From an uncultured Acidobacteriia bacterium (GTDB lineage: Bacteria; Acidobacteriota; Terriglobia; Bryobacterales; Bryobacteraceae): a stretch of 64,000 nt of DNA. Positions 40,740-49,691 of the stretch are shown in pieces. The stretch spans positions 1 to 64,000 of the forward strand of contig CAIKMJ010000006.1 of the NCBI GenBank assembly GCA_903828455.1, given 5' to 3'. Each line of letters starts with the position of its first letter. Position 1 is the stretch's first letter. A program made the translations under genes and the position numbers. A model generated the notes under the pieces. The model was not told the DNA's origin. It saw only the letters and a list, made by a program, of their open reading frames with translations, and did no database searches.

Positions 40740-41954
40740 ATGTCCACCCCCCTGCCCCGTCTGCGCGGCGATCTGGATTTTATGCCATCGCCGGTGGAAG
40801 ACCGGCCGGGTTTGCTGATTCGCGATTCGCGCCGCTACTCCGATTCGGTCCTCATCATTCCGCCGCCGCTGGTGCAGTGCCTCGCCTGCTTCGACGGCGA
40901 ACAGAGCGACCTCGATCTGCGGGCCATGCTGGTGGAGATCACCGGCGACCTGCAGGTGGGGCACCTCGAAGAACAACTGACGGAGGCGCTGCGCGAGAGC
41001 GGCTTTCTGGAAGAAGAAACGTACTTCCGGATGCGCGAGGCGAGCGAGAAGGCATTCGCGGAGGCGCCGCTGCGGGAGGCGGCATTCGCGGGGTCGGCTT
41101 ATCCGGAACAGCCGGATGAACTGCGGCAGGTGATGGATGAATGGGTGGGCAGCAGGAAGCCGGCCGCGGGACTGGTGGGGATTGCGGCGCCGCATGTGAG
41201 TCCGCAGGGTGGATATGAGTCGTACCGGGCGGCATACGGGTTGCTGGGCGAGGAGTATGCGGACCGCACGTTTGTGATTCTGGGGACGTCGCATTACGGG
41301 GCGGCGGACAAGTTCGGACTGACGCGGAAGCCGTATGTGACGCCGTTCGGGGCAGCGGAGACCGCGACCGGGCTGGTGGAAGAGCTGACGCGGCTGGCGC
41401 CGGGGGCGATCGGCACAGAGGACTACTGCCATGCGGTGGAGCACTCGATTGAGTTCCAGGTGATGTTCCTGCAGTCGCTGTTCGGGCCGAAGATCCGGAC
41501 GCTGCCGATTCTGTGCGGATCGTTCGCGAAAAGCATTTATTACGGCGGCAAACCGGAAGACAACGACGATGTGAAGCGGTTTTTCGGCACGCTGGGGGAG
41601 ATGGCGGCGCGCGAGGGCGACCGGCTGCTGTGGGTGCTGGGCATCGATATGGCCCACATGGGGCGGCGCTACGGGGATGAGTTCGACGCGGAGGCGGAGG
41701 CGGGGGAGATGCTGGCGGTGGGCGGGCGCGACCGGCAGCGGATGGAGCGCGTGGCGGCGGGAGATGCGGCGGGCTTCTGGGGGATGGTGCAGGAGAATCG
41801 CGACGAGCTGAAGTGGTGCGGGTCGTCGCCGCTCTACACGTTTCTGAAGACGATGCCGCGGGCGCGGGGCACGGTGGAACGGTACGAGCAGTGGAACATC
41901 GACCCGCAGAGCGTGGTCAGCTTTGCCGGGATGTCGTTTCGCGCGGCCGATTAA
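40740..41954 (+). CDS. AmmeMemoRadiSam system protein B (MEMO1 family) with extra N-terminal domain
   Basis: A 404-residue protein. The MEMO core starts near residue 115 (AFAGSAYPEQPDELRQVMDE) and shows AAPHVSPQGGYESYRAAYG, VILGTSHYGAADKFGLTRKP, EHSIEFQVMFLQSLFG and VLGIDMAHMGRRYGD, including the His/Asp residues that resemble class III dioxygenase metal ligands. The first 110 residues form a separate domain (DRPGLLIRDSRRYSDSVLII, later EEQLTEALRESGFLEEE) like a small winged-helix/PqqD-type unit. The AMMECR1 and radical SAM partners are not adjacent. Its stop overlaps the convergent CZB gene by four bases. Function in bacteria is unknown. Confidence 0.88.
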   Translation: MSTPLPRLRGDLDFMPSPVEDRPGLLIRDSRRYSDSVLIIPPPLVQCLACFDGEQSDLDLRAMLVEITGDLQVGHLEEQLTEALRESGFLEEETYFRMREASEKAFAEAPLREAAFAGSAYPEQPDELRQVMDEWVGSRKPAAGLVGIAAPHVSPQGGYESYRAAYGLLGEEYADRTFVILGTSHYGAADKFGLTRKPYVTPFGAAETATGLVEELTRLAPGAIGTEDYCHAVEHSIEFQVMFLQSLFGPKIRTLPILCGSFAKSIYYGGKPEDNDDVKRFFGTLGEMAAREGDRLLWVLGIDMAHMGRRYGDEFDAEAEAGEMLAVGGRDRQRMERVAAGDAAGFWGMVQENRDELKWCGSSPLYTFLKTMPRARGTVERYEQWNIDPQSVVSFAGMSFRAAD

Positions 41955-42640
41955 CGGTACGAATCGAGCAGTTCCGGAGATTCGGCGAGCGTGATCTCAC
42001 GGGCCAGACTCTTCAGCTGGCCGGTAAAGGCGGCGGAGACCATGGCGAAGTCGGGATTGATTTCGAGTTCCGCCCGCGCTTCCTCGCGGCGGCCGCGCAC
42101 GGCGAGCGTGAGGATGCGGCCGACTTCGCGATGGAAATCGTCGTGAATTTCGCGGATTGTCTGGTGGCGCACGGAGGTGGGGCTGAGCAGCGCGCCCATG
42201 GGGCACTTTTCGGCCTGTGTGGTCTCCGGCGTGAAGACGGTGCGGCCGGTTTCGATGGCGCAGCGGAGACGGATGTTCCAGCGGCCGTGGGCGGCAATGG
42301 CGTGATCGATGGCTTCGAGGGTCAGGGCTCCGTTGTCGTCGGGCTCGGAATCGAAATCGTCGTTTCCGGCAAAATCGTTTCCGGCAAAATCGGGGGCGGC
42401 AAAACGGGGCGATGCGCCGGGCATGGCGTCGTTGAGCATGGCATTGTCCAGCAGCGGCTCGGCGGCCTGCGGCGCGGACGCAGTCACGCGTGCCTCGGCA
42501 ACAGCGGGTGATGGTTCCGACGCCGCCGGCGCCGTGCTGTTCCGCCCTTCGGGATTCGGGGTGACGCCGTTCAGGGTGACGTTTTGCCGGGTGTCGTTTT
42601 CGGTAAGACTCGCTCTGCGGCGATTTTCAGCGTGGCTCAT
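41951..42640 (-). CDS. CZB (chemoreceptor zinc-binding) domain protein
   Basis: A 229-residue soluble protein. The first 110 residues are low-complexity and Ala/Pro/Asn-rich, including DFAGNDFAGNDDFDSE. The C-terminal half matches CZB: IDHAIAAHGRWNIRLRCAIE, then EKCPMGALLS (Cys-x-x-Gly), IREIHDDFHREVGRIL and FTGQLKSLAREI, giving the 3-His/1-Cys zinc set. CZB domains usually end chemoreceptors or diguanylate cyclases and sense zinc or hypochlorite; a stand-alone one is less common. GGAG lies eight bases before the ATG. It lies 16 bases downstream-to-upstream of the glycosyltransferase stop on the same strand, so the two may form an operon with CZB second in sequence but first in transcription. 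Confidence 0.8.
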   Translation of the reverse strand: MSHAENRRRASLTENDTRQNVTLNGVTPNPEGRNSTAPAASEPSPAVAEARVTASAPQAAEPLLDNAMLNDAMPGASPRFAAPDFAGNDFAGNDDFDSEPDDNGALTLEAIDHAIAAHGRWNIRLRCAIETGRTVFTPETTQAEKCPMGALLSPTSVRHQTIREIHDDFHREVGRILTLAVRGRREEARAELEINPDFAMVSAAFTGQLKSLAREITLAESPELLDSYR

Positions 42641-42656
42641 GGCTCTGCTCCGTGCC

Positions 42657-43895
42657 TTACTCTGTGGGGCACTCTGCGGCGGGACTGTGCGCCGCGGGGT
42701 TTTGGCCCGTCAGAATTCCATCCAGTATACCAGGTATTTCGAAGACCGCGCGGTTGCGCTGCGCGCGAACGCGTTCGACGAATGAGGCGCGGGCGGCGGG
42801 GTCGATCATGCGGCGAACGGCGGCGGTGATTTCCTTCTTAAAACTGCGCACGGAGATGCCGACGCCCTGCTCTTCGGTCCACACGGCGTTGTAGCGTTCC
42901 TGCGGCAGCGTCCAGTTGTTGCACTCAATGATGACCGGAAGGCCCATGGCGACGGCCTCGCTGATGCTGCCGGGGCCGGGTTTGCCGATGAAGAAATCGG
43001 CGAGGCGCATGAAGCGGGGAACTTCGCGGGTGAAGCCGGTAACGTGCATCCCGATGCGCCATTTGGCGGCGCGCATGGCGGCTTCGAGCTTCGCATTTTT
43101 GCCGCAGATGGCGATGAGCTGGATGTCGAGGCCGCTGGCGTCGAGTTGGCGGGCGATCTGCATCATGACGGGCGAGCCTTCGCCGCCGAACATCATAAGA
43201 GCAACGGGACGGGCGGGATCGAGGCCGAGTTCAGCGCGGGCGTCGGCACGGGCGGCTTCGTTGTCGCCGCCGGCGGGAAGCGAATCGTAGAAACGGGGGC
43301 TGAGAATCATGCCCGAGGTGAGGAAGACGCGTTCGGGCGGGTGGCCCATGTCGAGCGCCTGGCGGCGGGCGCGTTCGGTGCCACAGATCAGATACTGGCT
43401 TTCGCGTTCGATCCAGAAGTGCGGCGGGTAGTCGGCCATATCGGTGAGGATGGTGACGACGGGCACGCCGGGCAGGGCTTTTCGCGCCGCGTCGCAGAGC
43501 GCGCGATTGAAGTTGGGGATGAGGGACACCACCATGTCAGGGCGGCGTTTGCTCCAGTAATCGCGGAGCATTTTCACCTGCTGGCCGTGGAAGAGACGGA
43601 TGACGGCGTGCATGCCTTTGACGAGGGTGGGCGAGCCGAGCGTCCAGCCGCGGCGGAGCATCAGGTTGTAGATATCCTGCAGACGGATGCCGGTGAGCTT
43701 GCGGAAGACATCCATCTCATCGAGCAGCTCCTGGAGATTCATGAGCTGCATGTCCCAGGGGCGATCTTCGCGCCGGGTGACTTCGGAGAGAGCGTTGGCA
43801 GCGGCGCGATGACCGCCGCCGGCGTCGAAAAAGACCAGTTCCAGAGTCTTTTGGGCTGGCGAGGGCGGGCTGGAGGCGCTGGGGTCGGCGGTCAT
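42657..43895 (-). CDS. MGDG synthase-like glycosyltransferase (GT28 type)
   Basis: A 412-residue glycosyltransferase of the monogalactosyldiacylglycerol synthase/MurG-like class. The N-terminal glycine-rich acceptor loop is FFDAGGGHRAAANAL; the middle has VVTILTDMADYPPHFWIERE; the donor-binding half has ALMMFGGEGSPVMMQIARQL, ICGKNAKLEAAM and FFIGKPGPGSISEAVAMGLP. These are the classic lipid galactosyl/glucosyltransferase motifs. It probably transfers a hexose from a UDP- or GDP-sugar to diacylglycerol. No transmembrane helix is visible, so it should be membrane-peripheral. The start at 43895 has no strong ribosome binding site. Confidence 0.87.
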   Translation of the reverse strand: MTADPSASSPPSPAQKTLELVFFDAGGGHRAAANALSEVTRREDRPWDMQLMNLQELLDEMDVFRKLTGIRLQDIYNLMLRRGWTLGSPTLVKGMHAVIRLFHGQQVKMLRDYWSKRRPDMVVSLIPNFNRALCDAARKALPGVPVVTILTDMADYPPHFWIERESQYLICGTERARRQALDMGHPPERVFLTSGMILSPRFYDSLPAGGDNEAARADARAELGLDPARPVALMMFGGEGSPVMMQIARQLDASGLDIQLIAICGKNAKLEAAMRAAKWRIGMHVTGFTREVPRFMRLADFFIGKPGPGSISEAVAMGLPVIIECNNWTLPQERYNAVWTEEQGVGISVRSFKKEITAAVRRMIDPAARASFVERVRAQRNRAVFEIPGILDGILTGQNPAAHSPAAECPTE

Positions 43896-44046
43896 GAAGG
43901 ATTGGACTTGCGGTTCAGAAAAGAACGCAGCAACCCACGCAGGCCGTGGGTTCTCCGAAGCGCCAGAATAGCACGGAAAACGGGCGCTCTCTGTTACAGG
44001 CGTGTGTCGAAAATCAGAAGTTGTTTGCGCAATTCGGACGGCGCGA

Positions 44047-44102
44047 ATCAGAAGTTAAGAATCAGAAGTCGCGTATCAGAAGTCGCGTATCAGAAGTAAT
44101 GA
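44047..44102. repeat. Four tandem 14-bp ATCAGAAGT repeats at the hupE 3' end
   Basis: Units start at 44047, 44061, 44075 and 44089, each ATCAGAAGT followed by five variable bases (CGCGT twice). A further ATCAGAAGT lies near 44012. The last unit supplies the TGA stop codon of the HupE-like gene on the minus strand. Confidence 0.7.
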
Positions 44103-45100
44103 TAGCTGGCGACGCGCTCGACAAACCAGACCGCGCCGGCAAGAGCGATGCCGACCGATGCCACCTTGACCAGACGGCCGCCGAGTACGGGATTGCGGCG
44201 GCTGATGTAGTTCAGGGTGGGGATGGTGGCCAGCACGATGGTGGCCTGCGCGATTTCCACGCCAACGTTGAACGAGGCGAGCGACCAGGCCAGCGCCTGC
44301 TTCGGAAGACCGACTTCGGCCAGCGCACCGGCAAAACCGAAGCCGTGGAAGAAGCCGAAACTGAACGCCATCCAGGCGCGGATCTCCTGATACGAACCGA
44401 GCTTCAGCAGGTTTTCGACGCCCACGGCCACAATGGAGAGCGCGATGACCGGCTCGACGAAACGCGGCGCCATGCTGGAGACGCCGAGAACGGTGAGCGT
44501 CAGCGTGATGCTGTGCGCAATGGTGAAGGCCGTCACCACAGTGAAGAGTTGCCGCAGCGTTCCGCCGACGAGGATGAGGCCCATCACAAACAAAATGTGA
44601 TCGGGACCGCTGAAGATGTGCATGATGCCCATCTGGATGAAGCGGATGACGACGGTGAAGTGATCTTCGCCGACAACGGCCTGGGGATGGGACGGAGTGA
44701 GGGTGGCGCGGTCCACCTGGACGCCGTCGCGATAGACGAGCACGACGGTGGTGTCGGCCTCAACTTCCGGGAAGACGGGGCTGTCGACCTGAACGGAGGA
44801 AGGCGTGCCCTCCTGTTCGGCCGTCCATGTCGTGAGGTCGAGCTTGGGATCGTTTTCGATCTTGACGTTGGTGGGCTGAAAGGGCTTGCCGCCGAGGCGC
44901 AGCTTGAGGCGCTGCGGGATGGCGACCTTCGGGTCGGCGCCGTTCAGCAGGGGGTTGTGAACGAGGACGAGAACGTTCGCTTTGTTGTTCTCGATTTTGA
45001 CCGAGACGCCGGTGATCTGGACCGAATGGGCCGAGGCCGGAACGCAGGCGAGCAGAAGCGCCGCGGTCAGCAGGCAGCGAACGAACAGTGAACGAAGCAT
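44090..45100 (-). CDS. HupE/UreJ-type membrane protein
   Basis: A 336-residue protein with a signal peptide (LLTAALLLACVPASAHS), a periplasmic beta-rich domain of about 150 residues, and then six to seven membrane helices. The HupE/UreJ_2-type signature is IMHIFSGPDHILFVMGLILV, followed by FTIAHSITLTLTVLG and FHGFGFAGALAEVG; the spaced His and Asp residues in these helices are proposed nickel or cobalt ligands in the family. The periplasmic part suggests a receptor or accessory role. ATG 45100 is preferred to an in-frame TTG at 45115. No hydrogenase or urease gene is near, so metal transport is uncertain. Confidence 0.85.
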   Translation of the reverse strand: MLRSLFVRCLLTAALLLACVPASAHSVQITGVSVKIENNKANVLVLVHNPLLNGADPKVAIPQRLKLRLGGKPFQPTNVKIENDPKLDLTTWTAEQEGTPSSVQVDSPVFPEVEADTTVVLVYRDGVQVDRATLTPSHPQAVVGEDHFTVVIRFIQMGIMHIFSGPDHILFVMGLILVGGTLRQLFTVVTAFTIAHSITLTLTVLGVSSMAPRFVEPVIALSIVAVGVENLLKLGSYQEIRAWMAFSFGFFHGFGFAGALAEVGLPKQALAWSLASFNVGVEIAQATIVLATIPTLNYISRRNPVLGGRLVKVASVGIALAGAVWFVERVASYHYF

Positions 45101-45146
45101 GGTTGGAATTCGCAAGGCGGATAATCAGGCGGCCGCGGAGATTGGC

Positions 45147-46142
45147 TTACCGATGCTGGCTGGCATCGGGAGCAGTTCCGCCGCGCACCGCACGAACGTG
45201 AAGTTTATCAGTTTTGTTATTGTAACTGACCACGCCGTAGGTAAAACTGACGGTCCAGGCGCGTTCGCCGTGGCGGGCGAGCGAGGTCGATGTCCAATAG
45301 AGTGCGTTGGGGGTGCCGGGGAAGGCCTCGGTGTCGATGGTCGGCCGGACGGTGTAGGCGCTGGAGATCGATTCGAGTTCCCGCACGTTGGGCAGGCGCC
45401 AGTCGTTATGGCCGCCGAGGTTGAGCGTGGCCACGTACTGCAGGGCTTCTTCCCAGGTTGCCGCGGCGAGGCCTTCGGTCTTCTGCCAGGTCAGGCCGGT
45501 GTGGTTGTCGGTGACGGTGCCGTCGCCGCCATCGGTGTAAGGCTTGTCGCCGGGCTTGCTGAGTTCGGCGCCGCGCACGCAGCGGGCGTGGTAGCGGGCG
45601 TCGCCGCCGGAGCTGATGGTTTCGGCCTTGGGATGAGCGCCTTCGCCGCCGCCGGCGTTGGTGGCCCAGGCGTATTCGGGATTGCCGGCGCGTTCTTCAC
45701 TGGCCCACCAGTATTGGGCGTTGGTCTTGGTGAACGCCGTGGTGTCCATGGCCGGGAATCCGGTTTCGTGCATGGCGATGCTGAAAAGTTCGTGGACGTA
45801 GGGAAGGCGCCAGTCTTTTTTGCCGCCGAGGTCGAGAGCCTTGCAGTAGGCCACGCCGGCCGCCCAGGCCATTTCGCCGCCATCGGTCTGCTGCCACTGA
45901 AGGCCGGTGACCAGATCGTTGACGGTGCCATCGCCGTTCACTTTGTAGGAAGGCGGATTGATGGTGTAGAAGCTGTCTTCGCCGGGAGTCTGGGTGTAGC
46001 GTGTCGTCTGGCCGGTATCGGGCAGGCGGAGCATAGTCCAGGGAGTGGAGGTCCGGGCGGTTTGGGCGGATGCGGAGAAGGTGCCAACGAGAGCGAGTGC
46101 GGCGAGCGAGATTCCGATGCGAGCGGTATGGAAAAAGGTCAT
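45147..46142 (-). CDS. Exported DUF1566 (Lcl C-terminal-type) protein
   Basis: A 331-residue protein with a signal peptide ending near FSASAQ. Two copies of the DUF1566 module follow: DLVTGLQWQQTDGGEMAWAA with KKDWRLPYVHELFSI, and DNHTGLTWQKTEGLAAATWE with HNDWRLPNVRELESI. The second copy ends SFTYGVVSYNNKTDKLHVRA. These fold like C-type lectin/formylglycine-type units and are often carbohydrate- or surface-associated. AGGAG lies 13 bases before the ATG. It sits on the same strand between the HupE-like and YHYH genes, with a terminator hairpin just upstream. Confidence 0.85.
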   Translation of the reverse strand: MTFFHTARIGISLAALALVGTFSASAQTARTSTPWTMLRLPDTGQTTRYTQTPGEDSFYTINPPSYKVNGDGTVNDLVTGLQWQQTDGGEMAWAAGVAYCKALDLGGKKDWRLPYVHELFSIAMHETGFPAMDTTAFTKTNAQYWWASEERAGNPEYAWATNAGGGEGAHPKAETISSGGDARYHARCVRGAELSKPGDKPYTDGGDGTVTDNHTGLTWQKTEGLAAATWEEALQYVATLNLGGHNDWRLPNVRELESISSAYTVRPTIDTEAFPGTPNALYWTSTSLARHGERAWTVSFTYGVVSYNNKTDKLHVRAVRGGTAPDASQHR

Positions 46143-46172
46143 GAAAGCGAAAAAACTCCTGTGCAGACAAAA

Positions 46173-46246
46173 ACTGCGCCGGATCAGCTCCGGCGCAGTC
46201 TCAACTCCAGTTTAGCTGTCGGCCCCGGGTTTGGCCCGGGACCGAC
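46173..46246 (-). terminator. Twin hairpins downstream of the YHYH gene
   Basis: Two stem-loops in a row follow the YHYH stop codon on the minus strand. The first met is 46218-46246 (12-bp stem, one mismatch, 5-base loop). The second is 46173-46199 (perfect 11-bp stem ACTGCGCCGGA, 5-base loop) followed on the minus strand by TTTTGTCTG, a good Rho-independent arrangement. Confidence 0.75.
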
Positions 46247-46258
46247 TGTAAAACTTTG

Positions 46259-47503
46259 TTATTTGGTCACGGTCACGATGGCATCGTCGGCCACGGTCTT
46301 TTCACCGTCGCTGACTGTGATCGTGTACTTGTACGTGTAGCCAACCTGGCAGGCTTTGGCGGGGATGTGGGCCGCGCCGAACTTGCCGCTGATTGCCGCA
46401 TACGGGCCGCTGGTGATGCCGCAGCCGTCGGAAGCAACCGGGTTATCCGGCTTCTCGTTGTTGGTGCTCTTATAAACCTGCACCGACGTCGAGGCCGTCT
46501 TGGCCATGGTGTGACCCCACGAATAGAGCACGTCCTGACCGGCGGCAACCTTCACGTTGGCCGCGTTGTTGGCATTGAGATAGCCGGAGAGACGCAACTG
46601 ACCCTTGGTGTAGGTCTCGCTCGTCTTCTTGCCAGCCACATCGATGAAGTTAAAGGTCCAGCTGCCGTCCATGTTCTGCTCGTAGTTCACGTAGCCGTGC
46701 TTGGCGCCGATGGCGTAGTCGAGCGAGTACTTGTTCGGACCGGGCCAGGTGAAGCCGACGATTTTGGCTCCCTGCAGCGGCATCAGCCAGTGGCGGAGAC
46801 CGGTGGTGAAGGGCTGGGGAACGATGGCGTCTTTTTCCACCTTCACGTTGCCGTGCTCGCCACCGTTGAGGTAGGGGAACGTCTTGGTGGAGTGGTAGTG
46901 ATAGTTGCCGTTCACGGTGTGGCCGTTGAGGTCGTCAAGGCCGGTGACCGCGGAGCCATCCGGTTCGGTGTAGCCGTAGATCGGGTAGCCGTCGAGACCG
47001 TAGGCAATGGGGTTTTCCTTGCCGATCGTGTCGATCAGGAAGGTCGGGGGCATGTGGTAGTGATAGTCGTCGCCACGGCCGCAGTGGGCGCCGAAGTCGT
47101 CGAGTTCGCCGGCGACGAAGGTGTCCGTTTTGCCGTCGTTCTTGATGACGTTGAAGATCGGAATACCGTTCACGGCCACGGCGATGGCGCCGCTATAGAG
47201 GGCGGAGCGAACGTTCACCGGATGTTCGGCCGGGATCGGATGTTTCGGAATTCTCCATGCGTTGTCGCCCGTGTACGGCTGCGGGATCGGCACCTGCTGT
47301 TGCCAGGCGGTGATACCGACCATCATCTTGTGGGTCGGCATGCCGTTGGCTTCGATGTAGAAATAATCGGCGTCCTCGTGCCAGCTGAAATAGGACGTGT
47401 GAGCCTTGCTCTTCTGAGGAGAGGCGACGATCAGCATAGCCAGCAACGAAGTTCCCGCCGCCGCGCGCAGCAGGGTCGCCCTGGTGAACAAGCGTTTTTT
47501 CAT
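46259..47503 (-). CDS. Exported YHYH domain protein
   Basis: A 414-residue secreted protein. A long signal peptide (LLRAAAGTSLLAMLIVASPQ) precedes the mature part. YHYH motifs occur twice, in GRGDDYHYHMPPTFL and NGNYHYHSTKTFPYL, with AYGLDGYPIYGYTEPDGSAV between them, exactly as in the YHYH family found in marine and soil bacteria. The C-terminal quarter (VGYTYKYTITVSDGEK and so on) looks like a beta-sandwich. The His/Tyr clusters could bind metal, but no reaction is known for the family. GAGGG lies 11 bases before the ATG. Confidence 0.85.
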   Translation of the reverse strand: MKKRLFTRATLLRAAAGTSLLAMLIVASPQKSKAHTSYFSWHEDADYFYIEANGMPTHKMMVGITAWQQQVPIPQPYTGDNAWRIPKHPIPAEHPVNVRSALYSGAIAVAVNGIPIFNVIKNDGKTDTFVAGELDDFGAHCGRGDDYHYHMPPTFLIDTIGKENPIAYGLDGYPIYGYTEPDGSAVTGLDDLNGHTVNGNYHYHSTKTFPYLNGGEHGNVKVEKDAIVPQPFTTGLRHWLMPLQGAKIVGFTWPGPNKYSLDYAIGAKHGYVNYEQNMDGSWTFNFIDVAGKKTSETYTKGQLRLSGYLNANNAANVKVAAGQDVLYSWGHTMAKTASTSVQVYKSTNNEKPDNPVASDGCGITSGPYAAISGKFGAAHIPAKACQVGYTYKYTITVSDGEKTVADDAIVTVTK

Positions 47504-47860
47504 AAGTTGTGATCCCTCATTCTGCTTCCAAAAATAAACCCGTGCCGCCGGATTCGCGGCGTCTCTGCTGTCGCACCCCCGAAACGGGATACCGGTTCGG
47601 GAACCACACAGCGCTGCACAAGACAAAGCGAATATAACACCACCGGAAGATGGCAATGTTAGGGTTTGGTGAGAGATCCGCCGAAACAGGTAAAACCCCT
47701 GAATACCTTTACATAAGCTGAAGAAACGGCCGGTAAAGAGGGCGGAAATACCAGCCGGCGGACCCCGTAAAACACACAGGGCGGGAGCTCCGCCGGATGT
47801 TGATCCGACGGGCACCCGCCCTGTTGCTGCTGCCCGGTTTCGAGTCTCTGAAGCCGGCTG
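47504..47860. other. Intergenic region of about 360 bp
   Basis: No gene is supported. It holds the leader of the YHYH gene and, at 47777-47823, the terminator of the upstream metallophosphoesterase gene. An AT-richer section at 47600-47720 probably carries the YHYH promoter; no box pair could be set with confidence. Confidence 0.55.
47777..47823 (-). terminator. Terminator of metallophosphoesterase paralogue 1
   Basis: CAGGGCGGG (47777-47785) pairs with CCCGCCCTG (47815-47823), and an inner imperfect stem (CCGCCGGAT / ATCCGACGG) extends it. On the minus strand it is followed by GTGTGTTTTAC. It lies 38 bases after the stop codon at 47861. Confidence 0.7.
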
Positions 47861-49432
47861 TTACTTTGCCGCTTTGCCGGGCTTGACGGTGTACGAGTAG
47901 GCCAGTTCGCCCTGCTTGTGCTCAGGAGTTTCGTCCTTCGGCATCCAGGAGCGGATGTAATCGACCTTGGCGCCGGTGGGGCTGACGGTCACGCGGAGGT
48001 GGCCGGAGGCCGGAAGGTAGTCGCCGGTCTTATAGGCACTGCGCCAGCCGCCGGCGGTGTCCTCATAGAAGGGATTGCCGGGATTGGGAGTTTCCTGGTA
48101 GACGATGCCGTCCTTTTCCTGGCGCACGAAGATGTGATCGTGGCCCTGGAAAAAGATGGAAACGCCGTACTTCACCATCAGCTGGTGGATGGGCATCTCC
48201 CAGCCCGGGCGGCGCTTATCGAATTCCCATTCGCCCTGCATGTTGCGGCCGCCCCACTCGAACTGGTCGGCCATTTCGACGGCGCCGCGGTTGGTGCCGA
48301 GAACGTGGTGGGCGAACATGAACTTGTACTTGGCCTTGCTTTCCGAAAGCGTCTTCACGAGCCAGCGGTACTGTTCTTCGCCGTGGGTGATGTCCCACAT
48401 GTCGCGGGTCTGACGGTCGCCGCCGAGGTTGCCGCCGGCCTTCTTGCCATCGGCTGTAGCTTTGCCCTCGGCATTCTTCTTGCCGCCGCCCGGTTCCTTG
48501 CCGATGCCGCCGCCGGTGCCGGGCAGGACGGTATCGACGGGAATCTTCGAGTGCCAGTAGGGATCCATGGTGATGAAGAGCGCGTCGCCCCACGTCCAGG
48601 CGTAGAAGTCGCGCAGGTGGCCGATGTACTGAACCTGCTCGGTGTCGCCGGTGTAGAAGCCATCGGGCTCGGGCAGTTCGTAATAACGGTTGCGCGCGTT
48701 GCCAACCCAGACGGCGGCATTGTTCGGTGTGCCATCGAGCAGATAGCGGCCGCCCTGCTCGTGGCCGCCGGCGACGAGGAAGATCGGGGTGGAACTGCCG
48801 TCCATGCCGAGATACTTGCGCTGATTGATGTAGACCTGCGAGACCACCTGCGGGGTGACGGTCTTGTTGAGCTGGTCGACGCTGAAATCGTCACCGAGGG
48901 TGATGTAGAAGTCCGGCTTTTCCTTGCGGACTTCGGCCATGGTGGCGGCGTAGAGGCTGGCCTCGAACATGTTCTTGCGTTCGGGGTGGGAATCGGCCTG
49001 CACCGCGAAGGTGAAGGTGCTGCCCGGGGGGCGCTGCGTGTGGAAGCTGTATTCGGCTGCCGGTTTGAATGCGCCGGTGGCGGTTTCGCGATACTGCACG
49101 CGGTAGTAGTAAAGAGTGTTGGACTTGAGCTTATCGATGGTGACATCGAAAGGCGTGTGGCCCTTGGACTTTACCGGCGCCGTCTTGCCGTTGTACTTGC
49201 CCGGCGCGGTGCCGTATTCGACGTAAGCTTCCAGATCGTTCGGAGCGAGAACGCTGAGACCGATGGAGTGGTCCGTGGGACGGCCGAGCACCTGAGTCAT
49301 GCCGTCGACGGTGGTCTGCGAATCTACATCGGTGGCGTCCTGCTGGGCCACCGAATGCGCCGCCCATAAACACAAACACAGGACTGCGCCGCCTGCGATG
49401 CGCCATTTCAACTGTTTCGAAATCAGCTTCAT
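47861..49432 (-). CDS. Secreted metallophosphoesterase, PAP-type N-domain, paralogue 1 (GGHE variant)
   Basis: A 523-residue exported protein. Signal/anchor segment 10-30; purple-acid-phosphatase-type fibronectin-like domain at about 45-135 (QVLGRPTDHSIGLSV, VEYGTAPGKY, LYYYRVQYRE); then the metallophosphoesterase core with motif DSH near 147, GDDF near 180, GGHE at 222-225 in place of GNHE, AHHVLG near 360 and GHDHIF near 420. The true-PAP tyrosine ligand (GDxxY) is absent. A Gly/Lys-rich insert (about 290-330) is unique to this copy. AGGAG lies five bases before the ATG. It is divergent from the beta-propeller gene at 49692. Substrate unknown. Confidence 0.88.
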   Translation of the reverse strand: MKLISKQLKWRIAGGAVLCLCLWAAHSVAQQDATDVDSQTTVDGMTQVLGRPTDHSIGLSVLAPNDLEAYVEYGTAPGKYNGKTAPVKSKGHTPFDVTIDKLKSNTLYYYRVQYRETATGAFKPAAEYSFHTQRPPGSTFTFAVQADSHPERKNMFEASLYAATMAEVRKEKPDFYITLGDDFSVDQLNKTVTPQVVSQVYINQRKYLGMDGSSTPIFLVAGGHEQGGRYLLDGTPNNAAVWVGNARNRYYELPEPDGFYTGDTEQVQYIGHLRDFYAWTWGDALFITMDPYWHSKIPVDTVLPGTGGGIGKEPGGGKKNAEGKATADGKKAGGNLGGDRQTRDMWDITHGEEQYRWLVKTLSESKAKYKFMFAHHVLGTNRGAVEMADQFEWGGRNMQGEWEFDKRRPGWEMPIHQLMVKYGVSIFFQGHDHIFVRQEKDGIVYQETPNPGNPFYEDTAGGWRSAYKTGDYLPASGHLRVTVSPTGAKVDYIRSWMPKDETPEHKQGELAYSYTVKPGKAAK

Positions 49433-49691
49433 TACTTCTCCTGAATTAGTTCCCCTGCCGCGCGTTGCCTGAATTGCCGGATCCGGTCATCTCGACTCGC
49501 TTTTGCAGAGAGCCTGCACACCGCGTAAAACTGCGGGGGCACGGATCACCACTGTATTATGCCGGACTGCGGGATGCAACGCGCGACGGACCGTGATGCG
49601 GCGATCTAACCGCTTTCTAACATTGCTGTGCCAAACTGCGGTCGGCATCAAGTATGGTTCGGCCAACTTAGAGTGCCGGCGGGAGTCATCC

